Of a stretch of 64,000 bases of DNA, positions 22,709 through 31,967 are shown piece by piece (position 1 is the stretch's first letter; every line of letters starts with the position of its first letter). A program made the translations under genes and the position numbers. Below the pieces are notes generated by a model that searched no databases, was not told where the DNA came from, and saw only the letters and a program-made list of their open reading frames with translations. Origin of the DNA: Bacteroidales bacterium UBA5197. GTDB taxonomy: Bacteria; Bacteroidota; Bacteroidia; Bacteroidales; Lentimicrobiaceae. The DNA lies in assembly GCA_002412885.1 (NCBI GenBank), contig DHVX01000029.1, forward strand, positions 40,022 to 104,021, given 5' to 3'.

Positions 22709-22945
22709 ATGGGAGCTGGTCACTTAAGAAATATTCCACTAAAAACAATAAGGGATTACCTCACCTGGAAGGGATTAAAGGTTTACAGGACTAAAGGTGG
22801 CCATGAAACATGGGGTTGCAGTGGTCTTTTGCGCCCAATAGTAATCCAGACACATGTTGATCCAGTTCCTGAGTTTATAATCAAACAAATCCTTCGAAAC
22901 CTCAATACGAACAGGGAAGATTTTATTGAATTTTTGAGATCTTAA
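22709..22945 (+). CDS. hicA: HicA-family mRNA interferase toxin
   Basis: A 78-residue protein of the HicA/YcfA dsRBD-like fold: IPLKTIRDYLTWKGLKVYRT followed by KGGHETWG with the catalytic histidine, and then FIIKQILRNLNTNREDFIEF as the last helix. HicA cleaves mRNA independently of the ribosome when free of HicB. It follows hicB in the order hicB-hicA. It lies between the prophage and the tRNA-Leu gene, so it may belong to the prophage edge or to the chromosome. Confidence 0.85.
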   Translation: MGAGHLRNIPLKTIRDYLTWKGLKVYRTKGGHETWGCSGLLRPIVIQTHVDPVPEFIIKQILRNLNTNREDFIEFLRS

Positions 22946-22977
22946 TCATGTTTCATCCGAATCAACATCCTAAGAAT

Positions 22978-23017
22978 AAAAAAAAATCGCCTTTAAGTAA
23001 CTGACTTAAAGGCGATT
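22978..23017 (-). terminator. intrinsic terminator of the tRNA-Leu gene
   Basis: A perfect 14-bp stem (AATCGCCTTTAAGT with its complement, loop AACTG) is followed on the minus strand by a run of nine T (22978-22986). It is 16 nt past the 3' end of tRNA-Leu. On the plus strand no U-tract follows, so it is not a strong terminator for hicA. Confidence 0.85.
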
Positions 23018-23032
23018 AATTAATTAACATTG

Positions 23033-23116
23033 TACCCGAGGCCGGACTCGAACCGGCACGGCCGCGATGGCCAAAGGATTTTAAGTCCTTCGTGTCTACC
23101 ATTCCACCACTCGGGC
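23033..23116 (-). tRNA. tRNA-Leu (UAA)
   Basis: An 84-nt tRNA with acceptor GCCCGAG and CTCGGGT, anticodon loop CTTAAAA (anticodon UAA), long variable arm as expected for leucine tRNA, and T loop TTCGAGT. CCA is not encoded. It reads leftward, its 3' end facing the prophage, and is cotranscribed or tandem with tRNA-Gly. Confidence 0.95.
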
Positions 23117-23130
23117 ATCCATTATATGAT

Positions 23131-23156
23131 AAAAAAAACCCCGTTTAACCGGGGTT
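23131..23156 (-). terminator. intrinsic terminator between tRNA-Gly and tRNA-Leu
   Basis: The stem AACCCCG and CGGGGTT (loop of 6) is followed on the minus strand by a run of eight T (23131-23138), directly after tRNA-Gly. It is probably a partial terminator, since no separate promoter for tRNA-Leu is evident. Confidence 0.75.
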
Positions 23157-23158
23157 CG

Positions 23159-23231
23159 AGCGAAAGACGGGACTCGAACCCGCGACCCTGACCTTGGCAA
23201 GGTCATGCTCTACCAACTGAGCTACTTTCGC
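23159..23231 (-). tRNA. tRNA-Gly (GCC)
   Basis: A 73-nt tRNA with acceptor GCGAAAG and CTTTCGC, D-arm AGCTCAGTTGGTAGAGC, anticodon loop with GCC and T loop TTCGAGT. CCA is not encoded. It is driven by a strong promoter at 23250-23280. Confidence 0.95.
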
Positions 23232-23249
23232 TTATCGCTTTAGCGGCTG

Positions 23250-23280
23250 CAAATATACAATCACTTTTCTAACCTGCAAA
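23250..23280 (-). promoter_or_regulatory. consensus promoter of the tRNA-Gly/tRNA-Leu unit
   Basis: TATATTTG at 23250-23257 and TTTG at 23277-23280 (minus strand) are separated by 19 nt, a full match to the bacteroidete housekeeping sigma consensus. The box lies 19 nt before the tRNA-Gly 5' end and directly after the mutS stop codon. Confidence 0.8.
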
Positions 23281-23285
23281 CAAAA

Positions 23286-25916
23286 TCAGGATTTTTTTAA
23301 AAGATTTTTTATTTCATTCAGCTTCATCAAGGCTTCAACCGGCGTAAGTGTATTAATATCAGTGTCGAGGATGTCCTCTCTGATCTGCTCAAGCAATGGA
23401 TCATTCAGCTGGATAAAACTCAATTGGTAAGGATCGCCGGTTGTTTTCGCCTTTTTTCGTGATGAAGATCCCTGCAGCTGACCTCCTCCATGCGATTTTT
23501 CAAGAACTGCCAGCAACTGATTTGCTCTTTCCAGCACTGTTTGAGGCATTCCTGCCATTCTGGCAACGTGAATCCCGAAACTATGCTCACTGCCTCCGGG
23601 TTCGAGCTTGCGCATAAAAATCACTCTTTTGCCAGCCTCCTTTACTGAAATGTGGTAATTTTTGATCCGGCTCAGGCTGGAAGCCATTTCGTTGAGCTCG
23701 TGATAATGTGTTGCAAACAGAACCTTTGCCTTGAAAAGCGGATGTTCGTGAAGGTATTCCGCAATTGCCCAGGCTATGCTGATTCCATCATAAGTGCTGG
23801 TGCCACGTCCGATTTCATCGAGCAAAATAAGGCTGCGGTTTGAGATGTTGTTCAAAATGCTGGCTGTTTCGTTCATCTCCACCATAAAGGTTGATTCGCC
23901 CGATGATATATTATCTGAAGCTCCTACCCTGGTGAAAATTTTGTCAACCAATCCAATTTCGGCGCTGGCTGCGGGAACATAGCAGCCCACCTGAGCCATC
24001 AGCACAATCAAAGCAGTTTGCCTTAACAATGCGGATTTTCCCGACATATTCGGACCTGTTATGATGATGATCTGCTGATTGACATCATCAAGCAAAACAT
24101 CATTGGCCACGTATTTCTCCCCTACCGGAAGATGTTTCTCAATTACCGGATGTCTTCCATCCTTGATATTCAATTCAAAACCTTCGTTAATCGATGGCCT
24201 TGCATAGGAATTGCTCAATGAAACTACCGCAAACGATAAGAGGCAATCAAGTTTTGCAATAATCCTTGAATTTATCTGAATCGGTTCAATATAGTCAACC
24301 AGACTGTAAATCAAATCGTTGTAAAGATTTGTTTCAAGCGCAAGAATTCGTTCTTCAGCATTGAGAATCTTTGATTCATACTCTTTAAGTTCAGGAGTAA
24401 TGTATCTCTCGGAGTTAACAAGTGTCTGGCGTCTCTCCCATTCCGGGGGCACTTTGTCCTTATGTGTATTGGTTACTTCAAGATAATACCCGAAAACATT
24501 ATTGAATGCAACCTTCAGCGAAGGAATGCCGGTTCGTTCTGATTCACGCTGCTGAAGTCTTGCCAGATAATTTTTCCCAGAATGAGACAATTCACGAAGT
24601 TCATCCAGTTCAGCAGAAATCCCGACCGCGATCACATTTCCCTTGTTCACTGCAACGGGAGGCTCAGAATTCAGTTCTCTCCCGATTTTATCGGCCATAA
24701 GGCTGCACAAATTAATCTGATCTGCCATAAGTTGAAGTGAAGGAACCGGTGAAGCCGCACAATGCGATTTCACGGGCTCAAGTGCAAGCAGGGCCCGCCT
24801 CAGTTGAATGACTTCACGTGGATTAATTCTTGCAACAGCAACTTTTGAAATGATGCGCTCCAGATCGCCCATGGCCTTTATCTGTGCAACAATACTATCA
24901 GCAATACTTTGATTATTAAGGAAATACTCCACCACATCATGCCTCTCAACAACAGGCTGTTTATCTTTGAGGGGAAGCACCAACCACCGGCGCATCAACC
25001 GGCTTCCCATTGGCGAAACCGTTTGATCAAGCACTTTAAGCAAAGTAGTTGCTTCGTCGTTTGGCGAATTTAAAATTTCGAGATTGCGGACGGTAAACTT
25101 ATCAAGCCAGACGTAGTGATCTTCCTCAACACGCGATAAACGGCAAATATGCCCAACCTTATCATGCTGTGTTTCTGCCAGATAGTGCAAAGCAGCGCCT
25201 GCTGCAATAATTCCGGATTGCATATCATCCAAACCAAAACCCTTCAGCGATTTGGTGCCAAAATGTCTCAACAGCAAATCGTTGCCAAAATCATTTGTGA
25301 ACACCCAGTCTTCGAAAGTATTTATGTAAAATTTGTCACCAAAAAGTGCAGAAAACTCCCTTCGAAGCGATTTTTGGATAATAACTTCGCTGGGCCTGAA
25401 AGTCTGGAGAAGTTTATCGATGTAGTCATTGTTTCCTTCAGCAATAAAAAATTCGCCAGTTGAAATATCCAGAAATGCAACGCCACTGGATTTTGGCTGA
25501 AGGTGAATGCTTGCTAAAAAATTGTTCTGTTTATTCTCCAGAACCTTATCGTTATATGAGACGCCGGGTGTAACAAGTTCGGTGACGCCGCGTTTTACAA
25601 TGGTTTTGGTAAGTTTGGGATCTTCAAGCTGATCGCATATGGCAACCCTATGGCCAGCTCTTACAAGTTTGGGAAGATAGGTGTCAAGAGAATGATGCGG
25701 AAATCCGGCCAATTCAACATAGGAAGCAGAACCATTGGCACGTCGGGTTAAAACAATTCCCAAAATTGCAGAAGCTTTGATGGCATCTTCTCCGAAAGTC
25801 TCATAAAAATCGCCAACCCTGAAAAGTAACAGTGCATCGGGATATTTAGCCTTGATGGCATTATACTGTTTCATCAAGGGTGTTTCCGCAATTTTACTTG
25901 TTGTATCTTTTGTCAA
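23286..25916 (-). CDS. mutS: DNA mismatch repair protein MutS
   Basis: An 876-residue MutS. The N-terminal mismatch-recognition domain has LFRVGDFYETF (the FxE mismatch-contact motif). The C-terminal ATPase has Walker A GPNMSGKSALLRQ, Walker B LILLDEIGRGTSTYDG, and FATHYHELNEM. MutS dimers find mispairs and recruit MutL. The length is normal for the family. A TATTTTTG box at 25937-25944 is a plausible promoter about 21 nt before the start. The 3' end is followed at once by the promoter of the tRNA unit. Confidence 0.97.
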   Translation of the reverse strand: MTKDTTSKIAETPLMKQYNAIKAKYPDALLLFRVGDFYETFGEDAIKASAILGIVLTRRANGSASYVELAGFPHHSLDTYLPKLVRAGHRVAICDQLEDPKLTKTIVKRGVTELVTPGVSYNDKVLENKQNNFLASIHLQPKSSGVAFLDISTGEFFIAEGNNDYIDKLLQTFRPSEVIIQKSLRREFSALFGDKFYINTFEDWVFTNDFGNDLLLRHFGTKSLKGFGLDDMQSGIIAAGAALHYLAETQHDKVGHICRLSRVEEDHYVWLDKFTVRNLEILNSPNDEATTLLKVLDQTVSPMGSRLMRRWLVLPLKDKQPVVERHDVVEYFLNNQSIADSIVAQIKAMGDLERIISKVAVARINPREVIQLRRALLALEPVKSHCAASPVPSLQLMADQINLCSLMADKIGRELNSEPPVAVNKGNVIAVGISAELDELRELSHSGKNYLARLQQRESERTGIPSLKVAFNNVFGYYLEVTNTHKDKVPPEWERRQTLVNSERYITPELKEYESKILNAEERILALETNLYNDLIYSLVDYIEPIQINSRIIAKLDCLLSFAVVSLSNSYARPSINEGFELNIKDGRHPVIEKHLPVGEKYVANDVLLDDVNQQIIIITGPNMSGKSALLRQTALIVLMAQVGCYVPAASAEIGLVDKIFTRVGASDNISSGESTFMVEMNETASILNNISNRSLILLDEIGRGTSTYDGISIAWAIAEYLHEHPLFKAKVLFATHYHELNEMASSLSRIKNYHISVKEAGKRVIFMRKLEPGGSEHSFGIHVARMAGMPQTVLERANQLLAVLEKSHGGGQLQGSSSRKKAKTTGDPYQLSFIQLNDPLLEQIREDILDTDINTLTPVEALMKLNEIKNLLKKS

Positions 25917-25936
25917 AATCCTGTTTTTTTTGAAAA

Positions 25937-25944
25937 CAAAAATA
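25937..25944 (-). promoter_or_regulatory. probable -7 box of mutS
   Basis: TATTTTTG on the minus strand, 21 nt before the mutS ATG, matches TAnnTTTG. It is divergent from the box of the TrmH-family gene. Confidence 0.45.
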
Positions 25945-25995
25945 GGTAGTTTGAATTAAACATGCCGGTTGTTTCCCGGAAATTTTTAAACAGCC

Positions 25996-26003
25996 TACCT
26001 TTG
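25996..26003 (+). promoter_or_regulatory. -7 box of the TrmH-family gene
   Basis: TACCTTTG matches TAnnTTTG, 24 nt before the ATG at 26028; the preceding TTTC at 25972-25975 may serve as a weak -33 box. Confidence 0.55.
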
Positions 26004-26027
26004 CAACACATTTAAATCTATACTTAC

Positions 26028-26573
26028 ATGCTAAAACGTTCAATGTCGGAACTGAACCGAATCTCTATCGAAGAGTTCAAAGAGTCAGAAAAATTACCTT
26101 TGGTGGTGGTGCTCGACAATATCCGGAGCCAGCACAATACCGGATCGGTTTTCCGGACAGCAGATGCATTCAGGGTTGATGGTATATTACTCTGCGGAAT
26201 TACTGCCACACCCCCAAACAGGGAAATACAAAAAACGGCCCTTGGAGCTACGGAATCGGTTAGTTGGAAATATCATGAATTAACAGTTGAAGCAATTAAA
26301 GAATTAAAATCCCAGGGATACATTATTATTGCTGCCGAGCAAGCTGTCGGAAGCATTACGCCCGAAGAATTTAAGCCAGTAGCAGGATTAAAATATGCAC
26401 TGATATTTGGAAATGAAGTAATGGGTGTTGAAGATGAAGTGATGAATCTCTGCGATTATTGCATTGAAATTCCTCAGACAGGAACAAAACATTCGTTAAA
26501 TGTCTCTGTTTCTGCAGGGATACTAATCTGGGAAATTTTCAAGAAATATTCCATTGAGCAAAAATCTGTCTGA
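26028..26573 (+). CDS. TrmH/SpoU-family RNA 2'-O-methyltransferase
   Basis: A 181-residue SPOUT methyltransferase. Motif 1 is NIRSQHNTGSVFRTADAF (catalytic Asn/Arg), motif 2 is YALIFGNEVMGV, and motif 3 is CIEIPQTGTKHSLNVSVSAG. Members methylate the 2'-O of ribose in tRNA or rRNA using SAM bound in the trefoil knot. No N-terminal RNA-binding extension is present, as in TrmL- and TrmH-like short forms. Start ATG at 26028. The precise RNA target cannot be told from sequence. Confidence 0.9.
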   Translation: MLKRSMSELNRISIEEFKESEKLPLVVVLDNIRSQHNTGSVFRTADAFRVDGILLCGITATPPNREIQKTALGATESVSWKYHELTVEAIKELKSQGYIIIAAEQAVGSITPEEFKPVAGLKYALIFGNEVMGVEDEVMNLCDYCIEIPQTGTKHSLNVSVSAGILIWEIFKKYSIEQKSV

Positions 26574-26950
26574 TAATTTTCGCTTCATGAAAATATAAAA
26601 TAATCAAGCATAACTATCTGTCGTTTAACTTTTTAGCAAATTTTTCTTCAAAAAAGCATATAGTAAAATGCTTTGAATGGTGATTGGGTTCAGAATAATT
26701 AAAATAAACAGATACGTCAATTAGTAAAAATAAATCGGCTTAAGCAAATTCCCCTTTAATGTACAGTCAAAAAAGCAATAATTTCGATTAAATGTTATTT
26801 ATTGAATTTAGTTTAACATTTATAGTAAAAAAGGTTAACAACTCTAAACCTTTTCACGCTACCTTTGTTCTTTGTAAGACCAGTAATTTGGCGCTTAAAC
26901 GCAAAAAAATGCATTCTTTGCTATGTTTTGCACAAATTATAGTCAAATTT
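26574..26950. other. intergenic region without a gene
   Basis: About 380 bp of A+T-rich sequence without a coding pattern; several extra TAnnTTTG-like boxes occur (for example TACCTTTG at 26860-26867), so more than one promoter may feed the OmpA/TPR gene. Confidence 0.5.
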
Positions 26951-26981
26951 TTTGAAAACTTCAGAATCTGCCCTATATTTG
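26951..26981 (+). promoter_or_regulatory. consensus promoter of the OmpA/TPR gene
   Basis: TTTG at 26951-26954 and TATATTTG at 26974-26981 are 19 nt apart, a full match to the bacteroidete consensus. It lies 54 nt before the start codon at 27036, in keeping with a highly expressed envelope protein. Confidence 0.75.
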
Positions 26982-27035
26982 CGCAAACTTTGAGAGACCT
27001 GAACCAAGAAACAACAAACTGAAATCAATTTAATT

Positions 27036-29492
27036 ATGACCGTTATGAAAAAAGTAAATTACAAATCATTTGTGATGATGCTCATCCTGATGTTGGGTTT
27101 AGCACCTGTATTGGTGTTTGGCCAGGAAGAAGGCACAGAAAAAAGTGAGAAGAAATCATCATTCGACAAACACTTCTTCCTACAGGCTAGTGGAGGAGTT
27201 TCCCAATTTTTCGGGGACGTCAACAAATTCAACTATCACAATGAAAGAGTGAATCTTTTCTATGGCTTCGGAGCTGGCTATCAGTTTAGTCCTGTTATCG
27301 GAGTAAGGGGAGTATTCAATAACGGTTGGGTAATTAGTACCCGTGAAGAGGCAGACCTTAGAATGTCGTCCAGCGTTTGGGATGGTCAATTACATTTGAC
27401 AGCCAGCCTTACCAATTTAATATTTGGTTATAAACCGGAACGCTTTCTGAATATGTATGCGTTTGCCGGTGCTGCATTGACCAATTATTCAACGGTATTG
27501 TATCGCCACAGCGATTGGGTAGTTCTTGATCGCAACGGACCAGACGCAAGTGAAGCATGGCCTCAGGAACCTATAAGCAACATTACCATTCCAGCAGGTT
27601 TGGGACTTAACTTCCGGTTAGCCGAAAAATGGGATCTCAATTTAGAATACAACCTGCGGACAATGTTCCAGGATGATTTGGATTTACTTGAAAGCGGCGA
27701 TGGCAATGATGCTTATTCATCATTGATGCTTGGTGTAACTTACAAGTTCAAACCAAGTGCCAACCTGAAATCCATGGAAAAGAACTATGGTTTGGTTAAA
27801 TATGAAACCACACCTGATCCACTTGTTAAAGTTGGTGATACTGTTTGCGTAAATGTAAAAGTAGTTTTCCCTGAGAAATATTTTGCCAAGAAAGCTGCAA
27901 TGAACTTCCAGCCTGAATTAAAGTATGCCGGAACTTCACGCAAACTAAAGGCAGTTAACTTCCAGGGCGAAGATGTCAATGGAGATGGTATTGTAATCAA
28001 TTACAAAAATGGCGGAACATACACATATGTTGATTGCATTCCTTACGAGCCAGGTATGAATGTTTCTGAACTCGTTGTTTCTCCAAAACTTTACGAACCT
28101 AAAGAACCCGTTTCAAGAAATGCAACTCCTGAAGAAATCGGCGCCAAATACAAAGTAATCGACCTTCCTGAGCGTAAACTGGCTGATGGAGTAATCGTTA
28201 CCGACATGCGTATTACGCACGACGAAACTCTTATCCTCGCTGATCACGGATACGAAAAAGAAACCATCATTTCTAAAGAAGCTACCATCTATTTCGCTGT
28301 TAATATGCATAATCTTAACTGGAACCTTCCTTTAAACAGGAACAACCAGGTGCAGAAACAACTTGATGATCTGGCTGCTTTCATTAAAATGGGATATTCA
28401 ATCCGCGACATTGATATCAATGCATGGGCTTCTCCAGAAGGTGAAGAGAGTTTCAATCAGGGACTTTCAGAGCGTCGTGCTCAGGCTGGCAAAAAACATT
28501 TGCTTGATATGATCAAGAAAATGGCCAAAGATAAAAAAGCTCCTTTCGTAATCGAAAATCCTGAAACTTCACTGAAATTCAATACCTATGCTAACGGTGA
28601 AGACTGGAACGGTTTCATGAAAGCAGTTGAAGCTTCGAATATCGGTGACAAACGTATCATTATGAACGTTGTTAACTCACAGCCTGATGTTTCAAAACGC
28701 GAGCAGGAAATCCGCAACATGAGTCTTGTTTACAGAGAAATTGAAGAAGATGTTCTTCCTCCGCTCCGTAGGGCTGTTATTGCAGTTAATTGCTTCGAGC
28801 CTAAGAAAACTGACGAAGAAATTGCAACTCTTGCTACCAGCGATCCTTCAAAACTCAATGACAAAGAATTGCTTTACGCTGCAACTCTTACCAATGACAA
28901 TGAAACCAAACTGCGCATTTACAAGAATGCAACCACACAATTTGCCAACGATTGGAGAGGCTTCAACAATGCCGCTGTAATTGAACTCGAAGGAAATCAA
29001 CTTGGTGAGGCTGCTTCACACCTGAATAAAGCCGATCAACTTGAGCCTAACAATAAAGCCGTTGTCAACAATCTTGGAGCTCTTGCTTCGAAAAAAGCTG
29101 ATTACAAAGGTGCTGCCGTTCAATACAACAAAGCCAAAACACTTGGTGCTGATGTTAATTACAACCTTGGTATTACTCAGCTTGCTGGCGGCAAATATGA
29201 TTCAGCTCTTGGCTTGATGGGTGATAAAAAGTGCAACAGCAATGTAGCTCTTGCTCAGATACTGACTGGCAAATACAGCGAAGCTACTACTTCACTGAAA
29301 TGTGCTCCTGAATCAGGACATAACTACTACCTGCTGGCTGTTGCCGGTGCCCGTAGTAATGATGTTAAGATGCTGACAGAGAATCTTGCCAAAGCAATTG
29401 AGAAAGATCCTTCGCTGAAAGCAACTGCTGCTGAAGACCGCGAGTTTATCAAATTCTTTGCTAACCCTGAATTTGCTAACCTGGTTAAATAA
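27036..29492 (+). CDS. outer membrane protein, OmpA domain plus TPR
   Basis: An 818-residue exported protein. The signal peptide is MKKVNYKSFVMMLILMLG and following residues to VFGQ; the ATG at 27045 starts at that MKK and may be the true start. It is followed by an outer-membrane beta-barrel of the porin-like type (residues about 40-250), a central region with conserved TYTYVDCIPYEPG, and an OmpA-like peptidoglycan-binding domain with INAWASPEGEESFNQGLSER and RRAQ. The C terminus carries TPR repeats (NKADQLEPNNKAVVNNLGAL). It anchors the outer membrane to the cell wall and probably scaffolds other proteins. An efficient terminator follows. Confidence 0.85.
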   Translation: MTVMKKVNYKSFVMMLILMLGLAPVLVFGQEEGTEKSEKKSSFDKHFFLQASGGVSQFFGDVNKFNYHNERVNLFYGFGAGYQFSPVIGVRGVFNNGWVISTREEADLRMSSSVWDGQLHLTASLTNLIFGYKPERFLNMYAFAGAALTNYSTVLYRHSDWVVLDRNGPDASEAWPQEPISNITIPAGLGLNFRLAEKWDLNLEYNLRTMFQDDLDLLESGDGNDAYSSLMLGVTYKFKPSANLKSMEKNYGLVKYETTPDPLVKVGDTVCVNVKVVFPEKYFAKKAAMNFQPELKYAGTSRKLKAVNFQGEDVNGDGIVINYKNGGTYTYVDCIPYEPGMNVSELVVSPKLYEPKEPVSRNATPEEIGAKYKVIDLPERKLADGVIVTDMRITHDETLILADHGYEKETIISKEATIYFAVNMHNLNWNLPLNRNNQVQKQLDDLAAFIKMGYSIRDIDINAWASPEGEESFNQGLSERRAQAGKKHLLDMIKKMAKDKKAPFVIENPETSLKFNTYANGEDWNGFMKAVEASNIGDKRIIMNVVNSQPDVSKREQEIRNMSLVYREIEEDVLPPLRRAVIAVNCFEPKKTDEEIATLATSDPSKLNDKELLYAATLTNDNETKLRIYKNATTQFANDWRGFNNAAVIELEGNQLGEAASHLNKADQLEPNNKAVVNNLGALASKKADYKGAAVQYNKAKTLGADVNYNLGITQLAGGKYDSALGLMGDKKCNSNVALAQILTGKYSEATTSLKCAPESGHNYYLLAVAGARSNDVKMLTENLAKAIEKDPSLKATAAEDREFIKFFANPEFANLVK

Positions 29493-29510
29493 TTTAATCT
29501 GATTTCAGAT

Positions 29511-29542
29511 AAAAAAGGCTGGTCTCTGACCAGCCTTTTTTT
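29511..29542. terminator. intrinsic terminator of the OmpA/TPR gene
   Basis: The stem GGCTGGTC and GACCAGCC (loop TCT) is flanked by A6 and T7, an almost symmetrical intrinsic terminator that can work in both directions. It lies 18 nt after the stop. Confidence 0.85.
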
Positions 29543-30206
29543 ATGCAAAATATTTTCCAACAAACTGCCTGATCATTTCATTGATAATCAATCGCAAGTC
29601 AATGTCGTGTTATTAAGGGGAGAAATTCATTGTTATTGGAAGACAGCCAAATAATTTATATTGTATGTCATTGGTAGTTGAAACTCAAAAAATGATTGTA
29701 CATAATGCGAAAATAACAGGTATTATACTGATTATCAGCATTAGAAACACTTTCCCGACGTGCAGGACTCAGTGTGACATTCGTTTTTTAGCAACATTGA
29801 TTATCTTTAATACGATTGTGAGCAGGGCCAACCCTGTCTGACTGAGGCACACAGGCAGGCTTTTTTATCTTCCAAACCTTAGTAACAGGCAACCCAACAC
29901 ACCTCCAACCTTAATATTTCTTCCCAAACTTACTTTTCCTTGTATTAAAAAGTGTTTTGCCTTATAAGGTTCAGAAGAAGAAATAAGCCTGCCTGCGTGC
30001 CACTCCGGCAGGCAGGGTTCAGAAATCGTTGGGGTCAGTTTTATTACTAAGGTTAATAAGAGTGCTTAAGGTTGATTTTTATTTTGATCAGCATTTGGTT
30101 GAATTCTAAACTGCCATTGGGAGCGGCTCCGATAGCTATCGAATCGTAGGACAAAAGATCAAAAGTAAAGAAAGCAATATGAGGCCTTATTTCAGATACT
30201 CTTCTA
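29543..30206. other. repeat-rich intergenic region without a gene
   Basis: No credible gene. It holds hairpins built from CCTGCCTGC and GCAGGCAGG (29988-29996 and 30008-30016, perfect 9 bp) and from CCTGTCTG and CAGGCAGG followed by T6 (about 29832-29867, terminator-like). A CCGATAGCTATCG element (30129-30141) and a GAGTCC/CACTGAGT-type motif belong to dispersed repeats seen elsewhere in the window. A 62-codon frame at 30053-30241 is rejected as a chance product. Confidence 0.6.
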
Positions 30207-31754
30207 TTAATAATACGCCAGTTTACTGATATAGAACACATTTTTGTTGCTTCGTCCGCTCACATAGCTGTTGCGGATGTTCTGGTATCCATATACAATG
30301 AAGTAATTATTGTACCAGGGCTCGATATTGCTGTTTGAGTCATTAAAAACCCTGTCGCGTGGACTCAGCGGGGCTATATCAGACTGAGAAACCGCTTCGA
30401 TGGTAGAACCTCCGTCGATCAATTTAGATACAATTTTCCCATCTGCGGCATATGCCAAAACCAAACCTTCAGGTTCATCCCAGGCAAGAACCCTGCGCTT
30501 CAGGTTTTGTGAAAGGATATTTCGCAATTCAAGATCATTATTCCACAATAAATTGCCGTTAATATCAAAACCTGCTATAAATGTAGTCAGATACCTGAAT
30601 CCTTCAAAAACCGAGTATGTAGAAGGGTAAGGACGACCATAATAATCATAAACCATGGTGGTAACTGTCCTGTATTCAGGGAAATATGCTTCGGCCATAA
30701 AAACAAACTGATCCTTCCATTTAAAGACTTCATGCGCCATCAGATCATGGTTGGAAGAATACTCACGCCCCTTCTCAATGCGGTTTGAACTTCGACGTGT
30801 ACTAAGATCGGAAGGACGCCTTAAATAACGAAAAAAGTTCTCAAAATCAGTAAATTCGTAAAAATTTGAGTTTGATTCCTGATTGTCCTTGATAAGGATT
30901 GAAAAGAAACCGGTCGATGCAACTCCTATTGTTTCCATTCCTTCAATATTCCGGGTACGGCTGCTTCGGCCATATGAACCTATGATAAGATCAGTATTGT
31001 TATCAACCCGGTATGAAAATGCAGTGTTGATCATCCTGCTATCGTCAAACTTACTAAGCTGGATATTTGCAATTATATTCCCGTTAACATCTGCTTTAAC
31101 CAGAAAGAAATTTCTTTTTCGCGCCGAACCGGAGGTACGGATAAGTGATGATATTACTCCGGAAGGCTTATCTATATTTATGGAAACAATAACCACACTG
31201 CCAGCTACTCCCGGGTTTATAACTGAAATTTGCTGATTGCTAAACCGGTAAGCAAGAATCAGTGATTCATCATTCCGGATATTAATACCAGCCAGTGCAA
31301 ATTCGTTACCTATGCTGAAATAAGCCATGCCGGAGCGCTCAGGCACTGAATAGGAAAGGCTTTTAAACTCTCCGGAAGTAACATCCATATCAATTATCCT
31401 GAAATTACTGTCAGTAGCACCTTTGGGAGAATGATAGAATAAAATAAGGTGCTTGTTGCTATACAATGCATCCTGCAGGTTAAACCCTTTGGGCAGGGCA
31501 ACCGGTCGTCGCCATATCTCTTTTAATTCCTTGTCGAGCATCGCTGTAACCCACATCATATTTCCTTCCTCGTCAAGTTCAGAGCTGAGATACACAATCA
31601 TTAAACCGTGCACATCGCAGGGCACTACCTTGTAAATTTCTGTGTCGTCTTTAACAGGAATTTCCATTCTCAATGGCCTGTTGCTCTGGCCTATAGCAAA
31701 ATGATTCTGAGCAATAAGCAGAAGAATCAATATGGAAATGAAATATTTTTTCAT
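30207..31754 (-). CDS. secreted protein of unknown function
   Basis: A 515-residue protein with a signal peptide (MKKYFISILILLLIAQNHFA). The mature part has many short beta strands and repeated NGN/DxNGN turns (ADVNGNIIANIQLSKFD, AGFDINGNLLWNNDLELRN), so a beta-propeller fold is likely. No catalytic motif or sorting domain is seen. Its 3' end faces the repeat-rich intergenic region; its 5' end lies behind the dnaK terminator. I do not recognise the family. Confidence 0.65.
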   Translation of the reverse strand: MKKYFISILILLLIAQNHFAIGQSNRPLRMEIPVKDDTEIYKVVPCDVHGLMIVYLSSELDEEGNMMWVTAMLDKELKEIWRRPVALPKGFNLQDALYSNKHLILFYHSPKGATDSNFRIIDMDVTSGEFKSLSYSVPERSGMAYFSIGNEFALAGINIRNDESLILAYRFSNQQISVINPGVAGSVVIVSINIDKPSGVISSLIRTSGSARKRNFFLVKADVNGNIIANIQLSKFDDSRMINTAFSYRVDNNTDLIIGSYGRSSRTRNIEGMETIGVASTGFFSILIKDNQESNSNFYEFTDFENFFRYLRRPSDLSTRRSSNRIEKGREYSSNHDLMAHEVFKWKDQFVFMAEAYFPEYRTVTTMVYDYYGRPYPSTYSVFEGFRYLTTFIAGFDINGNLLWNNDLELRNILSQNLKRRVLAWDEPEGLVLAYAADGKIVSKLIDGGSTIEAVSQSDIAPLSPRDRVFNDSNSNIEPWYNNYFIVYGYQNIRNSYVSGRSNKNVFYISKLAYY

Positions 31755-31900
31755 GGTATCAGAAGATCATATTGTTACAACAGGAGTTTTGTTGAGTCAG
31801 GATAAAGGTACAAAAAACAGGCTTATTCCTGAATTCTGTTTCCCTTTATTGCCAAACTACCTTTTTACTGAAAAATCAGAAATCAGAAAAAATCAGAAAC

Positions 31901-31930
31901 GCAAAAAGGCGGGAAAACCCGCCTTTTTGC
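31901..31930. terminator. intrinsic terminator of dnaK
   Basis: The stem GCAAAAAGGCGGG and its perfect complement (loop AAAA), with the T-run on the minus strand, lies 38 nt after the dnaK stop. Symmetric arms make it usable from both sides. Confidence 0.8.
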
Positions 31931-31967
31931 TGCAAATTTCGTGCAGAAACAATCTGGAATTGAAGAA

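Noticed and set aside
30053..30241. 62-codon minus-strand frame
   Set aside because: It lies in repeat sequence and overlaps the end of the secreted-protein gene; no start context or coding texture.
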